A stretch of DNA of 64,000 nucleotides from Blastomonas natatoria (GCF_003201955.1 NZ_QJJM01000002.1:248001-312000), one strand, 5' to 3'; counted from the first letter of the stretch, positions 35,367 through 44,673 are shown. Numbers and translations are program-made. The notes: generated by a model not told the origin, from the letters alone.

Positions 35367-35852
35367 ATGACCCTCATCCTTGGCATCGACCCTGGCCTCG
35401 GCACCACCGGATGGGGCGTGATCCGCTATCAGGGCAATCGCCTCAGCCATATCGCCAATGGGCAGATCAGGACCAACGCCAAGGCCCCCCTGCCCTCGCG
35501 GCTGCTCGAACTCGACACCGCGCTCGCCGCGATCGTCACCGATTACCGGCCCGATGCAGCGGCGATCGAGGAGATCTATGTCAACAAGAACCCGCAGACG
35601 ACACTCAAGCTCGTCCAGGCGCGGGGGGGCCTGATGCTCAGCCTGGCGCGCGCCGGCTTGAGCGTCGGCGAATATGCGCCGCGCCTCATCAAGAAGGCCA
35701 TTGTCGGCACCGGCGCTGCGGAAAAGGTGCAGATCGACGCGATGGTGCAGAGGCTGCTGCCCGGCGTACAGATCGCAGGGCCGGATGCCGCCGATGCGCT
35801 CGCGGTCGCTATCACCCATGCGCATCTGGCGGCCTTCGAAAAACTGCGCTAA
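35367..35852 (+). CDS. ruvC: crossover junction endodeoxyribonuclease RuvC
   Basis: RuvC cleaves Holliday junctions after branch migration by RuvAB. The 161-residue product starts [18 protein letters not shown]. The first catalytic aspartate is D8 in GIDPG, a glutamate lies in [11 protein letters not shown], and the final aspartate pair is in [10 protein letters not shown]. An upstream extension to 35289 would translate the palindromic repeat and is rejected. ruvC-ruvA-ruvB run on the plus strand with insertions between the genes. Confidence 0.96.
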   Translation: MTLILGIDPGLGTTGWGVIRYQGNRLSHIANGQIRTNAKAPLPSRLLELDTALAAIVTDYRPDAAAIEEIYVNKNPQTTLKLVQARGGLMLSLARAGLSVGEYAPRLIKKAIVGTGAAEKVQIDAMVQRLLPGVQIAGPDAADALAVAITHAHLAAFEKLR

Positions 35853-36005
35853 CCCCCTCCTCTCCCTCGACGGGAGAGGATAGCGAAGCTTGCCGCGCAA
35901 GCGGCTAGCGCAGCTTGGAGAGGGTGTGGCACCCCTCACCCAGCTCCGACCAGGGCGCATGCGCCCAAGTCTGCGCAACCCTCTCCCGCGGAGGGGAGAG
36001 GGAAG
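35853..36005. repeat. GC-rich multi-hairpin intergenic element between ruvC and ruvA
   Basis: About 150 bases with three palindromes: CCTCTCCC (35859-35866) with GGGAGAGG (35872-35879), the perfect GGGCGCATGCGCCC (35953-35966), and CCCTCTCCC (35979-35987) with GGGAGAGGG (35994-36002). The last arm also supplies the purine-rich ribosome-binding region of ruvA. The layout resembles the element at 61570-61757, suggesting a miniature repeat family. Confidence 0.6.
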
Positions 36006-36011
36006 AATGAA

Positions 36012-36611
36012 ATGATAGCCAAGCTTACCGGACTGCTGGACAGCACTGCACACGACCATGCGGTCATCGACGTGGGCGGCGTCGGCTATCTGGTGTTCGC
36101 CTCCTCACGCACCCTGTCCAACCTCGGCGCGCGCGGCGACAAGGTGGTGCTGCACACCGAGATGCAGGTGAGCGAGACCGACATGCGGCTGATCGGCTTT
36201 GCCTCGGCGAGCGAGCGCGATGGTTTCCGTTTGCTCACCAGCGTGCAGGGCGTGGGATCGAAAGTGGCGCTCGCCATCCTTTCCGCCCTGACGCCTGAGG
36301 AACTCGCGCGCGCCGTAGCCCAATCTGACAAGGCAATGATCGCGCGCGCCCAGGGTGTGGGCCCCAAGCTGGCGGTGCGCATCTGCAACGAGCTCAAGGA
36401 CAAGATGGGTGTGATCGCGCTCGGCCCTGGTGGGCTCGGCACGGTCACCCCGGTCGGCAACCACGCCGCCGATGCCGTCTCCGCGCTCCAGAATCTCGGC
36501 TTCAAACCCGCCGAAGCGGCCCGCGCCGTGGCCGAAGCGGAGGGCGAGATCGGCGATAGCGCGAGCCTCGACGCACTGGTGCGTATGGCGCTGAAGAAGG
36601 CGGCGCGCTAA
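36012..36611 (+). CDS. ruvA: Holliday junction branch-migration protein RuvA
   Basis: RuvA binds the four-way junction as a tetramer and loads the RuvB motor. The 199-residue product has the N-terminal OB fold ([23 protein letters not shown] in pieces), the helix-hairpin-helix region ([17 protein letters not shown], then [12 protein letters not shown]) and the C-terminal RuvB-interacting domain ([20 protein letters not shown]). The start is the ATG at 36012. A hicBA module separates it from ruvB. Confidence 0.96.
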   Translation: MIAKLTGLLDSTAHDHAVIDVGGVGYLVFASSRTLSNLGARGDKVVLHTEMQVSETDMRLIGFASASERDGFRLLTSVQGVGSKVALAILSALTPEELARAVAQSDKAMIARAQGVGPKLAVRICNELKDKMGVIALGPGGLGTVTPVGNHAADAVSALQNLGFKPAEAARAVAEAEGEIGDSASLDALVRMALKKAAR

Positions 36612-36640
36612 GAGGACGGAAACGCCAAAAGGAAAACGCC

Positions 36641-36847
36641 ATGCAGGTCACCGCTGTTCTCACCCGCGCCGAGGAAGGTGGGTTCGTCGCGCTGAACCCG
36701 GAAACGGGTACAACCAGCCAAGGAGACACGCTGGACGAGGCGATCGCGAACCTACGTGAAGCCGTCGAGCTATATCTGGAGGAATTCCCGATGAAGCTGA
36801 GCGGTGCCCCCATTGTCACGACGTTCGCCGTGCAGGAAAATGCCTAA
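36641..36847 (+). CDS. hicB: HicB-type antitoxin
   Basis: A 68-residue HicB-like protein (MQVTAVLTRAEEGGFVALNP, then TTSQGDTLDEAIANLREAVELYLEE). It has only the partially degraded RNase H-like domain and lacks the C-terminal ribbon-helix-helix or HTH domain of larger HicB proteins, so DNA binding may be absent or supplied by the complex. It overlaps the hicA start by eight bases. It begins 29 bases after ruvA. Confidence 0.88.
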   Translation: MQVTAVLTRAEEGGFVALNPETGTTSQGDTLDEAIANLREAVELYLEEFPMKLSGAPIVTTFAVQENA

Positions 36848-37058
36848 ACTTCCTGTCCTTTCAGGGCAGGAGGTTATCAAGGCCTTGGAGAGGCTCGGTT
36901 TCATGCAAGTACGACAGCGCGGGAGCCATGTGGTCATGCGGCGCGGATCGCAGGGAACCGTGGTTCCGTTGCACAAGCCGGTGAAAACCGGAACATTGGC
37001 CGGGATCATCCGTCAGGCTGAGGTCTCGCAGGACGAATTTTTCAAGGCAATTAAGTGA
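36840..37058 (+). CDS. hicA: HicA-type mRNA interferase toxin
   Basis: A 72-residue HicA toxin with the double-stranded-RNA-binding-like fold. The catalytic histidine is in [11 protein letters not shown], and the C-terminal half reads [26 protein letters not shown]. HicA proteins cleave mRNA and tmRNA until HicB blocks them. The ATG at 36840 is chosen over an upstream start at 36804 because it matches the family N-terminus ([17 protein letters not shown]). The stop overlaps the ruvB GTG by four bases. The catalytic residue is intact. Confidence 0.9.
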   Translation: MPKLPVLSGQEVIKALERLGFMQVRQRGSHVVMRRGSQGTVVPLHKPVKTGTLAGIIRQAEVSQDEFFKAIK

Positions 37059-38077
37059 CCACAGACCGCCTCCTCACCCCCGACCGCATCCCGGAAGACC
37101 AAGACGCGGCGCTGCGCCCGAAGACGCTGGCCGAGTTCATCGGCCAGGCGGCGGCGCGCGACAATCTGCGCGTGTTCATCGAGGCGGCGCGGGGGCGGTC
37201 CGAGGCGCTCGACCATGTGCTGCTGTTCGGCCCGCCGGGGCTGGGCAAGACCACGCTCGCGCAGATCATCGCGCGCGAAATGGGCGTCGGCTTTCGCGCG
37301 ACCTCCGGCCCGGTCATCGCCAAGTCGGGCGATCTTGCCGCGTTGCTGACCAACCTCGAAGAAGGCGATGTGCTGTTCATCGACGAGATCCACCGGCTCA
37401 ATCCGGTGGTCGAGGAGGTGCTCTACCCGGCGATGGAGGACCGCGCGCTCGATCTGATCATCGGCGAAGGTCCCTCCGCGCGCAGCGTGCGGATCGACCT
37501 GCCCGCCTTCACGCTGATCGGTGCGACAACGCGCCAGGGCCTACTCACCACCCCCCTGCGCGACCGCTTCGGCATTCCGGTGCGGCTGAATTTCTACACG
37601 GTGGAAGAGCTGGAACTTGTCGTCAGCCGCGCGGCACGGTTGCTGGGTCTTGCGATCGCGAAGGACGGCGCGACCGAGATCGCACGGCGCGCGCGCGGCA
37701 CCCCGCGTGTCGCTGGAAGGCTGCTGCGCCGGGTGCGCGATTTTGCCAATGTCGCAGGGCACGCCACGGTCAACGCCGCCGCTGCCGATGCCGCGCTCAC
37801 CCGGCTGGAGGTCGACAGCCTGGGCCTCGATGCGATGGACCGGCGCTATCTGATGATGATCGCGGACATATATCGCGGCGGCCCGGTTGGGGTAGAAACG
37901 CTGGCAGCGGGCCTTTCCGAACCGCGCGACACGATAGAGGACGTGATCGAACCCTATCTGATCCAGCTCGGCCTGATCGCGCGAACGGCACGCGGGCGCT
38001 GCCTCAATGCGCGCGGGTGGAAGCATCTGGGCCTCAACCCGCCCGAGGGTGCGCAGGAAGGCCTGTTCGAACTGTAG
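37055..38077 (+). CDS. ruvB: Holliday junction branch-migration ATPase RuvB
   Basis: RuvB is the AAA+ ring motor that drives branch migration with RuvA. The 340-residue protein has Walker [10 protein letters not shown], Walker B FIDEIHRL, sensor 1 GATTRQGLL and the C-terminal winged helix ([20 protein letters not shown]). It starts with GTG in a four-base overlap with the hicA stop, so its translation may be coupled to that of the toxin gene. In most genomes ruvB directly follows ruvA. Confidence 0.97.
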   Translation: MTTDRLLTPDRIPEDQDAALRPKTLAEFIGQAAARDNLRVFIEAARGRSEALDHVLLFGPPGLGKTTLAQIIAREMGVGFRATSGPVIAKSGDLAALLTNLEEGDVLFIDEIHRLNPVVEEVLYPAMEDRALDLIIGEGPSARSVRIDLPAFTLIGATTRQGLLTTPLRDRFGIPVRLNFYTVEELELVVSRAARLLGLAIAKDGATEIARRARGTPRVAGRLLRRVRDFANVAGHATVNAAAADAALTRLEVDSLGLDAMDRRYLMMIADIYRGGPVGVETLAAGLSEPRDTIEDVIEPYLIQLGLIARTARGRCLNARGWKHLGLNPPEGAQEGLFEL

Positions 38078-38080
38078 GGA

Positions 38081-39169
38081 TTACTCGGCAGGGACCGTTA
38101 CCTTGACCGGCACCGGACGCCGCGGGGGCTTGCGGCGGAACCAGAAGGTCCAGACCGTCAGCGATCCCAACAGGCTGAGCGCCAGCCCGACCAGGGTCAT
38201 CACCAACCGATAGGGCAAGCCGCCCACCTTGGCGGCATGCAAGGGATAGAAGGTGTTGAACGCCTGCGCTGCGCCAGGCAGCTTAAGCGCATCGCGCGCT
38301 TCGATCAGTTGCCCCGTATCGGGCGCGAACCACAGGGTGGTGCGGCCATTGGGCAGCCATTCCTCAGGCTGCTTCATCCGCAGGGTGATGGGCTTGCCGG
38401 GCTCGCGTGGCAGGCTGAGGATGCGGATCTCGGCATCGGGAAAGCGTTGCCACGCCGTGCCGATCATGGCCGCCCAATCGGGATTTTTGGCGAGCGGGCC
38501 ATAGGTCGCTTCAGGCGGCTTGAACGATGCCTCGATCGTTGCAGGGGCCGAAAGACCCAGCACCAGCGCCGTTACCGGGCGAAAGATCATCGTGGTTCCG
38601 GTGAACATCACGAGCAGAAGTAAAGGCGCAAACACGATGCCCAGATCACGGTGATGCCACAGGATCGCGGGACGACTGAACCGCGTCGGGAACAGCCGGA
38701 AGCGGAATGTCCGGCGTGTGCGCCACCACAATATCGAACCGCTGATCACGAAGAACAGGCCGCAAAGGCCCGCAATGCCGATCAAGGTCTCACCCGTCTC
38801 GCCGGAAAGAAGGTGGTGGTGCAGATCGAACAGGAATAGCTCAGGCCGCTGCCAGCCGTCACTCCATTGGGTGATGATGTTGCCCGTCTGGTCGGCATAG
38901 GCGCCCGCCTCCTTGCCTAAGGACAGCCGGTTAAGCCCCAGACTGTCACTGGCAAAGACAATGCTGCCCGGTCGGTTCGCGGGATCGGCCATCAACCGTT
39001 CGGTCGCGGCGATCAGGCGTGCCGTCTCCTGCACCTGCTCATCACTGGCATGCGGCAGCGAGATCCACGCATCGCGGTGCAGCAGCAGCGTTCCGCTCAA
39101 CCCCAGCACCGCCAGCACCAGGCCGATCAGCCCTCCGGTCCAGCGATGCAGAAGATCGAGCGTCTTCAT
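38081..39169 (-). CDS. PepSY-associated transmembrane protein
   Basis: A 362-residue inner-membrane protein of the PepSY_TM family. It has an N-terminal helix after LLHRWTGGLIGLVLAVLGLSG, conserved histidines in FDLHHHLLSGETG and ILWHHRDLGIVFAPLLLL, and a C-terminal helix (RLVMTLVGLALSLLGSLTVW). Such proteins are commonly linked to TonB receptors for iron chelates, and some act as inner-membrane ferric-siderophore reductases. Its ATG shares one base with the stop of the upstream TonB receptor gene, so the two form an operon. Confidence 0.9.
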   Translation of the reverse strand: MKTLDLLHRWTGGLIGLVLAVLGLSGTLLLHRDAWISLPHASDEQVQETARLIAATERLMADPANRPGSIVFASDSLGLNRLSLGKEAGAYADQTGNIITQWSDGWQRPELFLFDLHHHLLSGETGETLIGIAGLCGLFFVISGSILWWRTRRTFRFRLFPTRFSRPAILWHHRDLGIVFAPLLLLVMFTGTTMIFRPVTALVLGLSAPATIEASFKPPEATYGPLAKNPDWAAMIGTAWQRFPDAEIRILSLPREPGKPITLRMKQPEEWLPNGRTTLWFAPDTGQLIEARDALKLPGAAQAFNTFYPLHAAKVGGLPYRLVMTLVGLALSLLGSLTVWTFWFRRKPPRRPVPVKVTVPAE

Positions 39170-41349
39170 CAGAAACGCATGTCCCAGGCGAGCGTCATCG
39201 TGCGACCGCGTCCGGCGAAGAAAGACAGGTTGTCCGTCGGCAGCCGCACATCGCTGTTATAGTCGATATACTGGCGGTTGAAGATGTTCTGCGCGCTCAG
39301 GATCACCCGGCCCGGACCGACATCATAGCCGATATAGGCATCGGTCAGCGTGTAGCCGCCAAAATCGTTGCGCGGGTCGCGGACCAGACCGTTGAAGGTT
39401 CGAGAGAAATAGATCTGGGTCTGCACCCGTGCCGAAAGCTTGCCCCGGTCGAAACTGGCGGCGAGATTAAGACGGTCGGGCGAGATGTTGGTGCCGTCAA
39501 GATCGGTATCGACACGGTCGTCGCCATTGGTGTCGGTGCGCCCCAGGATATGGGCATAGCCGGCCGAAACGCGCAGTCCGTCGATCGGCAACTGCACGCC
39601 CAGATTGAGCTCGAGCCCCTCAATCTCGATCCGCTGTCGCTGGACGTCGAAAATGCCGTCGGGTCGCGCGACGAGCAGCTGGCCGCGCGTGCTCGACGAC
39701 CAGAAATAAGTCACGCTGGCATCGATCGGTCCGCGTTTTACCTCGGCGCCGATTTCGCGGTTGTTCGATACGATCGGGCTGATGTCGAGGAAATTGTCCA
39801 AGTCGACCCCCCGAGTTCCGATAGCGCGCGTAATGCGCCCCACATCCGGGACCGTGAAGCCCTCAGCATAGCTGGCATATAGCCGGATGCCCTGCGCAGG
39901 TTCGATGATGACACCGCCGTTGAACAGCACATCGTCGAACTTGGGGCTACCACCGCTCACCAATACCCCACCGCGCGGCGTCGTGGTGGTGGCAATAGTC
40001 GTATAGTCGTCGATCTTGATCTCGACACTTTCCCAGCGCGCGCCACCGGCAAGGCGCACCACACCATCGAACAGCTTGAGGTTCGCCTGGGCAAAGGGTG
40101 CGAGGCTGCGGAAATCGGTCGGCGGTACCCAGATTCGGTCCGTTGCGATCAGCCGCTGCTCGGTCTTGTCGAACAGGGCGTCGAAACCGACAATGGCAGT
40201 GAGGTCCTCGAAGCCGGGCATCGCGCGTTCATAGCTGACCTTGCCACCGAGCTTGCGCGAGCGATTCTGCGACTGGTCGAACAATGCACCGACCGGAGCA
40301 ATACGCTCGTCTTGAAAGGTCGCGATCGGACCTAGTTCGCCGCCGAACGTGTCCCGGGTGCGATTGAAGAAAATCTGGCTGACGAAATTACCCCCGGCAA
40401 GATCGGTATCGGTGATCGTCAGCGCAACACTTTCGGTCCGGTTCGCAGCGGGTTCGCCGGGAGGCGTGCCCCTGACAGCGCTGGTCGGCCGACCGGTCAG
40501 GCGATTGCCCGCCACCGCTACATATTCCCCGTCGCCCTTCAGCTCATAGCGGCTGGCCATCAGGTCGATCCGCGCGGTCGAAGACAAGGCATAGCCGAAC
40601 CGCCCGAACAGCGAGAGCGTGTTTGACGTTTGCGTCTCGCCCTGGGTCAGGTTGATGCCAACGGCCCGGCCGTGCGCATCGTAGAACACGCCGCGCCGCT
40701 CATAGGAAGCCCCCACCGTCGCATCGAACCGGTCCGCCTTGTACTGGACGAGACCGGCGACCTTCGCGCCGAAACCGTCCGACCGGAAGTCATTGTCGGC
40801 GGTGCCCTGTAGCAGCACACGGCCCGACAGGCCTTCCTGCTTCGGCGCGCCGACGGTGACCTGATTGACGATGCCACCGGTACCGCCAATGCCCTGCAGC
40901 GCATTGGAGCCGTAAATCAGCTCGACATGCTCAACGAAGAAGCCGTCGATGGTGAAACCGTCGCGGCTGCCATCGCGCAGCGGCGTCGACTGGGGGATGC
41001 CGTTGATCGCATAAAGTGGCGACCGCCCACGCAGCGTCTCCCCCGCACCGGACAGCTTACCGCGTGTCGGCGAAAATGAGGGCGTCAATGTCGCAACGGC
41101 ATCGGTGACCGAGCCGGACAGGATGATCTGCTGGTCGAGAGCCTGCTTGTTAATGATATCGATTGTCAAAGGCAGCGCATTGGGTGGCAGGATCGTACGT
41201 GCAGCGGTGACAACGATGTCGGCATCCTTACCAACCGTATCGGTTTCCTCCTGGCCCGGCTCTCTCGCGCCTGAGCCGGCGGTATGAGCAAGCGCGGGAG
41301 CAGCGGCGCTCGCCATCAGAACGGCCGACAAGATCATGATATGACGCAT
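39169..41349 (-). CDS. TonB-dependent siderophore-type outer membrane receptor
   Basis: A 726-residue TonB-dependent receptor with a signal peptide (cleavage after APALA at about 21), a TonB-box-like ADIVVTAAR (about 43-51), a plug domain (about 60-180, with HVELIYGSNALQGIGGTGGIVN) and a beta-barrel ending in the terminal phenylalanine (TMTLAWDMRF). Its size and its coupling to a PepSY protein suggest ferric-siderophore uptake; the ligand is unknown. A Fur-like box lies upstream. It is smaller than, and of a different subclass from, the two receptors downstream. Confidence 0.92.
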   Translation of the reverse strand: MRHIMILSAVLMASAAAPALAHTAGSGAREPGQEETDTVGKDADIVVTAARTILPPNALPLTIDIINKQALDQQIILSGSVTDAVATLTPSFSPTRGKLSGAGETLRGRSPLYAINGIPQSTPLRDGSRDGFTIDGFFVEHVELIYGSNALQGIGGTGGIVNQVTVGAPKQEGLSGRVLLQGTADNDFRSDGFGAKVAGLVQYKADRFDATVGASYERRGVFYDAHGRAVGINLTQGETQTSNTLSLFGRFGYALSSTARIDLMASRYELKGDGEYVAVAGNRLTGRPTSAVRGTPPGEPAANRTESVALTITDTDLAGGNFVSQIFFNRTRDTFGGELGPIATFQDERIAPVGALFDQSQNRSRKLGGKVSYERAMPGFEDLTAIVGFDALFDKTEQRLIATDRIWVPPTDFRSLAPFAQANLKLFDGVVRLAGGARWESVEIKIDDYTTIATTTTPRGGVLVSGGSPKFDDVLFNGGVIIEPAQGIRLYASYAEGFTVPDVGRITRAIGTRGVDLDNFLDISPIVSNNREIGAEVKRGPIDASVTYFWSSSTRGQLLVARPDGIFDVQRQRIEIEGLELNLGVQLPIDGLRVSAGYAHILGRTDTNGDDRVDTDLDGTNISPDRLNLAASFDRGKLSARVQTQIYFSRTFNGLVRDPRNDFGGYTLTDAYIGYDVGPGRVILSAQNIFNRQYIDYNSDVRLPTDNLSFFAGRGRTMTLAWDMRF

Positions 41350-41394
41350 GGAGAATCCCTTTCGGGAAGGCCCCTAGCGCTCCATATCATCTAT

Positions 41395-41409
41395 TGCAAG
41401 GCATTCGCA
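41395..41409 (-). promoter_or_regulatory. candidate Fur box upstream of the TonB receptor-PepSY operon
   Basis: On the minus strand TGCGAATGCCTTGCA is an imperfect 7-1-7 palindrome, about 45 bases upstream of the receptor start. Related TGC-rich Fur motifs occur in sphingomonads. Iron control would fit the encoded functions. The match is partial. Confidence 0.35.
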
Positions 41410-41435
41410 TTATTAACCGCAAATGCGCCGCTTCC

Positions 41436-41726
41436 TCAGCTGCCTCCACACACCGTCTGGTCAGGGCAGATCTGGTTGTTTTCCAGGATCGCGCGCGCGG
41501 CACGATTTCCCTGCTCGTTGATCTGGCGCCACTCGGCAAGGGTCTTGCAAACCTTGGTGCTGCGGACGAGCGAGCCGGTCTGCTGGATTTCCCGACAGCG
41601 GATCTTGCTGTCATCCGCATTCGCCGTCTTGGCGGACTGCTTTTTTTCCGGGGTCTTGGCTTGCGCCATCACGGGCGCGCTGCCCAGCAGGATGGCAAGA
41701 CTGGCAACAGCAAAGATTTGCTTCAT
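41436..41726 (-). CDS. small exported protein with four cysteines, unknown function
   Basis: A 96-residue protein with a signal peptide (MKQIFAVASLAILLGSAPVMA), a charged linker and a C-terminal region with four cysteines (IRCREIQQTGSLVRSTKVC and ICPDQTVC), probably two disulfides in the periplasm. The chosen ATG at 41726 has AGGGG upstream; an in-frame start at 41831 would remove the signal peptide from the N-terminus. It lies between the AspH-like gene and the TonB receptor, all on the minus strand. I do not recognise the family. Confidence 0.8.
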   Translation of the reverse strand: MKQIFAVASLAILLGSAPVMAQAKTPEKKQSAKTANADDSKIRCREIQQTGSLVRSTKVCKTLAEWRQINEQGNRAARAILENNQICPDQTVCGGS

Positions 41727-41820
41727 TTCAAACCCCTTTTTCCCTAGGTCGCGGCCATCCTTATAGCCTGTTCTTACGATCGAAACCACCCGCACCGTTG
41801 CTGCTGACGTAGCTAACCGG

Positions 41821-43101
41821 TTACCGCGCATCGCTCATGCCGGGATTGAAGCCCGAACTGTCTGCGGCCTTGCACATCGCCTGAAGCAGCGAGCGCTCGT
41901 GCGCTTCGATATACGGGTTCCAGACGTCGAGAATCAGGACGGCACGGAGTTCATCACTGTCGTTCCACGCTTCATGCTCGATCGTGTCATCAAAGGCGAA
42001 CGCCTCTCCTTCCACCCAGGCACGCGTTTCACCGCCCACGCGGAACCGGCAACCTTCAGGCACGATCAGTGGAAGGTGGACGATGGTCCGCGCATTGGTC
42101 ACCCCGGTATGGGGTGGGATGTGCTTTTTCGGCTTGAGGATCGAGAAAAAGGCGGTCGGTGCCCTGCTGGGCAATTCGATGCGCGGCACTAGTTCCAGGG
42201 CCGCAGCAGTTGTCGGACATTTCTCGCAGGCCTGATCGATCCGCCTACCGTAATTCCATAGAAAATAGGCGCTCCAATCGAGCGAATGGTTGAGCGACGA
42301 CCAGATGTTCTCCGGCGTGCCAGGCTCCTGCTGCACATAGGGCTCAAGCCCCTCTTCACCAGACTGAAGCAATGCCAACAGTTCCTGCCGAATGGCAGGC
42401 GAGTGCGCCTCAAATTCCGCCATCCAAGGAAACAGCGCGCGATCGAAGAACTCATAGGCAGGAAGAAACGGGTAGTGGATACCTTCGCACTGGTTAGTAT
42501 AAATCTTGCGGCGGCCGAGCATGGTTTCGATACAGGCGTCAAAACGCGCGAGCTGCTGCTTGCCATAGTTCGCCCGCACGTCAACCAACGCGCTGTCCAG
42601 CGCTGCTGAAAAGCGCGACGTTTGCTCGGCGAGCCACGCCCCGCCCCTTGCCAACGTATCGGCCAAACCCGTCGGTAACGGTGTTATATGCTTGGATAGT
42701 GCCAAAGCCGCGCTCCAAGCCTTGACACCGTCCGCCACATTGTTTTGCCGAACATGCAATTCTGCCTTGCGCAACCAGGCGGTAAAGTTACGCTGATCGA
42801 TCGCAATGGCGTTATCCAGCGCCGCCTGTTCACGCTCGTCATCGCCGGCCCGACGCGCAGCCGCCGCCAGATTGAGGCGCAATGCCGGCTCCGTTGGGTC
42901 GCCAGCAATCGCGCGTTCGAATGCAGCCACTGCACCCTTCGGATCATCTTCCGCCAACGCCATCATGCCCAGCATGTTATGCGCTCTCGGCTCGGCTGGC
43001 GCGACGCCATGCAGTTCCGCCAGAATCTGGCGCGCGCGAGCAAAGTTACCTTCGCGTTGCGCTGCCGTTGCCGCTGTCAGCAGCCTTTCCACCTGGTTCA
43101 T
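41821..43101 (-). CDS. TPR-fused aspartyl/asparaginyl beta-hydroxylase-like dioxygenase
   Basis: A 426-residue protein. TPR-like repeats occupy about 1-140. The C-terminal domain (about 300-415) closely follows mammalian AspH: PHTGVTN carries H331, FDDTIEHEAWN carries H376, and an arginine near 386 (ELRAVLILDVWNP) is placed to bind 2-oxoglutarate. As in AspH, the facial-triad acid is absent and a His dyad would bind iron. There is no signal peptide, so it should act in the cytoplasm, hydroxylating Asp or Asn in an unknown partner. It lies downstream of the TPR-sulfotransferase on the same strand. Confidence 0.9.
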   Translation of the reverse strand: MNQVERLLTAATAAQREGNFARARQILAELHGVAPAEPRAHNMLGMMALAEDDPKGAVAAFERAIAGDPTEPALRLNLAAAARRAGDDEREQAALDNAIAIDQRNFTAWLRKAELHVRQNNVADGVKAWSAALALSKHITPLPTGLADTLARGGAWLAEQTSRFSAALDSALVDVRANYGKQQLARFDACIETMLGRRKIYTNQCEGIHYPFLPAYEFFDRALFPWMAEFEAHSPAIRQELLALLQSGEEGLEPYVQQEPGTPENIWSSLNHSLDWSAYFLWNYGRRIDQACEKCPTTAAALELVPRIELPSRAPTAFFSILKPKKHIPPHTGVTNARTIVHLPLIVPEGCRFRVGGETRAWVEGEAFAFDDTIEHEAWNDSDELRAVLILDVWNPYIEAHERSLLQAMCKAADSSGFNPGMSDAR

Positions 43102-43215
43102 TCTTCCCCCTTGAACCCACTACCAATCCTCACAAGTTTATGTGAACCGGTACCCGACACAGTGCAATAGCATGGAAAGACGCGACCTAGTTTACGCGTG
43201 TAAAGCAGGAGCACA

Positions 43216-44673
43216 TTACAGGCCTTCGGCATCCAGCAGGCCAGCCTTCATGCAGAAGTCGATCTGAGGCCCGAGGTGGCGTGCATAATTCCGCCAACGG
43301 CCGACCGACCGCTGATAGACGGGCTTGCGAATATCGATCGAACTGGGCGTTCTGGTGGCGGGCAATGCTGTTGCCGGGTCGAGACATGCGGCCTCCCAAG
43401 GCAGGGACAAGCTGTTCAGAACCGGGGCCAGGCACGCTCTAGGTTCGGCCACCAGCGCCTCATACTGAACAGTGTAGACATCGTTCGGCCATCGCGCATG
43501 CCAAGTCTGTGCCAGTTCGCGAGATTTGACCATCCAATGGCAGATATGATCTAGATCGACAGCATAGGGCACTTGCACATCGAAATTGAGCAAGAAGCAG
43601 CTGATGAGATTGTCGAGTGGATGCCGTGCAGTTATCAATATCCGCGCCTGTCCGAACATGGCCTTGGCAACTGACAGGTGCTGAATATTGTCCGGGCGCT
43701 TATCGGTAAACCAAGGAGTCGCGATCGCCAGATGCTTAAGCGACTGGCGGTATTGGCGACGCATATTGACCAATGCGTCAAGCTTGGCCTGCGGTGCCGG
43801 GGGCGATGAGCGATAAGAGCCGATCAGGCGCGGCAAGGCCTCGCGTTCTCCACATGGGGTAATCGCGCTGTGGCGACCTAACAGCGATTCAACGAGGGTC
43901 GATCCGGAACGGAACATGCCGCAGATATAGATCGGCATAGGCCCTTCGCATTCAGGTTCGAGGTTGGGCACCTGTTCAATCTGCAGCGCGGCAACCAATC
44001 GATCCGTCTGGTCCGGGTCGTAACGATGAGGCGCCGGTATCAAGCTTGCAGCGAAGCGCTTCGCCTGCACTGCCGCCTGGAAGGCTTCATCATAATCGCC
44101 CGACTTATCGAGCAGATAAGCAAGGCTCGACCATAGATCGCCGGCAAGATCGACATCGAAATTGCGGCGTTGAAGCGCGGTGCGGACGAGATCTATTCCG
44201 GCATCAGGGTCAAGCAATCGAGCAAGCCGCGCAACCGCCATCGGATGATGCTGATGACAGTCCAGCAATGATCGATAGGCTTGTCGGGCCGCCGCGACAT
44301 CGCCCGCATCCTCTGCCAGCAGGGCCAGGTTGAGCCAGGCCGCATCAAAGTCGGGAGCGATGGCCAAGGCGTGGCGCAGTTCGCAGTGCGCAGCTTCCGG
44401 ATTATCGAGAAATTCCGAAAAGATGACCGAGCGGTTGAGATGGACATCCTGCGCTCCACGAATTCCCCGCCGGATCGCCTTGTCATAACTCTGCAGCGCA
44501 AGTTCGAACATGCCATGAATGCGCTGGACAAAGGCGAGATTGTACCAGTTATCTGCAACATGATCTTCGGCCGCCGCCAGCGCGGCCACCGCCTCGACTG
44601 CGACTGGCTGGTAGGGATTCCGCAAGGCAGAATGCGCCCTCTGCCTGAGCTGCGAGATGTTCCGGCTATCCAT
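43216..44673 (-). CDS. TPR-domain sulfotransferase
   Basis: A 485-residue protein with TPR-like helices (about 40-205) and a C-terminal P-loop sulfotransferase domain. The 5'-phosphosulfate-binding loop is GMFRSGSTLVESLLG (252-266), and the 3'-phosphate site is RHPLDNLISCF (350-360). It should transfer sulfate from PAPS to a hydroxyl or tyrosine of an unknown acceptor; TPRs suggest a protein or peptide substrate. The ATG at 44673 follows AAAAGGCGATGC. A longer frame to 44781 runs into the upstream terminator and is rejected. There is no signal peptide. Confidence 0.9.
   Translation of the reverse strand: MDSRNISQLRQRAHSALRNPYQPVAVEAVAALAAAEDHVADNWYNLAFVQRIHGMFELALQSYDKAIRRGIRGAQDVHLNRSVIFSEFLDNPEAAHCELRHALAIAPDFDAAWLNLALLAEDAGDVAAARQAYRSLLDCHQHHPMAVARLARLLDPDAGIDLVRTALQRRNFDVDLAGDLWSSLAYLLDKSGDYDEAFQAAVQAKRFAASLIPAPHRYDPDQTDRLVAALQIEQVPNLEPECEGPMPIYICGMFRSGSTLVESLLGRHSAITPCGEREALPRLIGSYRSSPPAPQAKLDALVNMRRQYRQSLKHLAIATPWFTDKRPDNIQHLSVAKAMFGQARILITARHPLDNLISCFLLNFDVQVPYAVDLDHICHWMVKSRELAQTWHARWPNDVYTVQYEALVAEPRACLAPVLNSLSLPWEAACLDPATALPATRTPSSIDIRKPVYQRSVGRWRNYARHLGPQIDFCMKAGLLDAEGL

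Noticed and set aside
34392-36059. A 555-codon minus-strand frame across yebC and ruvC
   Set aside because: It reads through the palindromic repeats and opposes two conserved genes.
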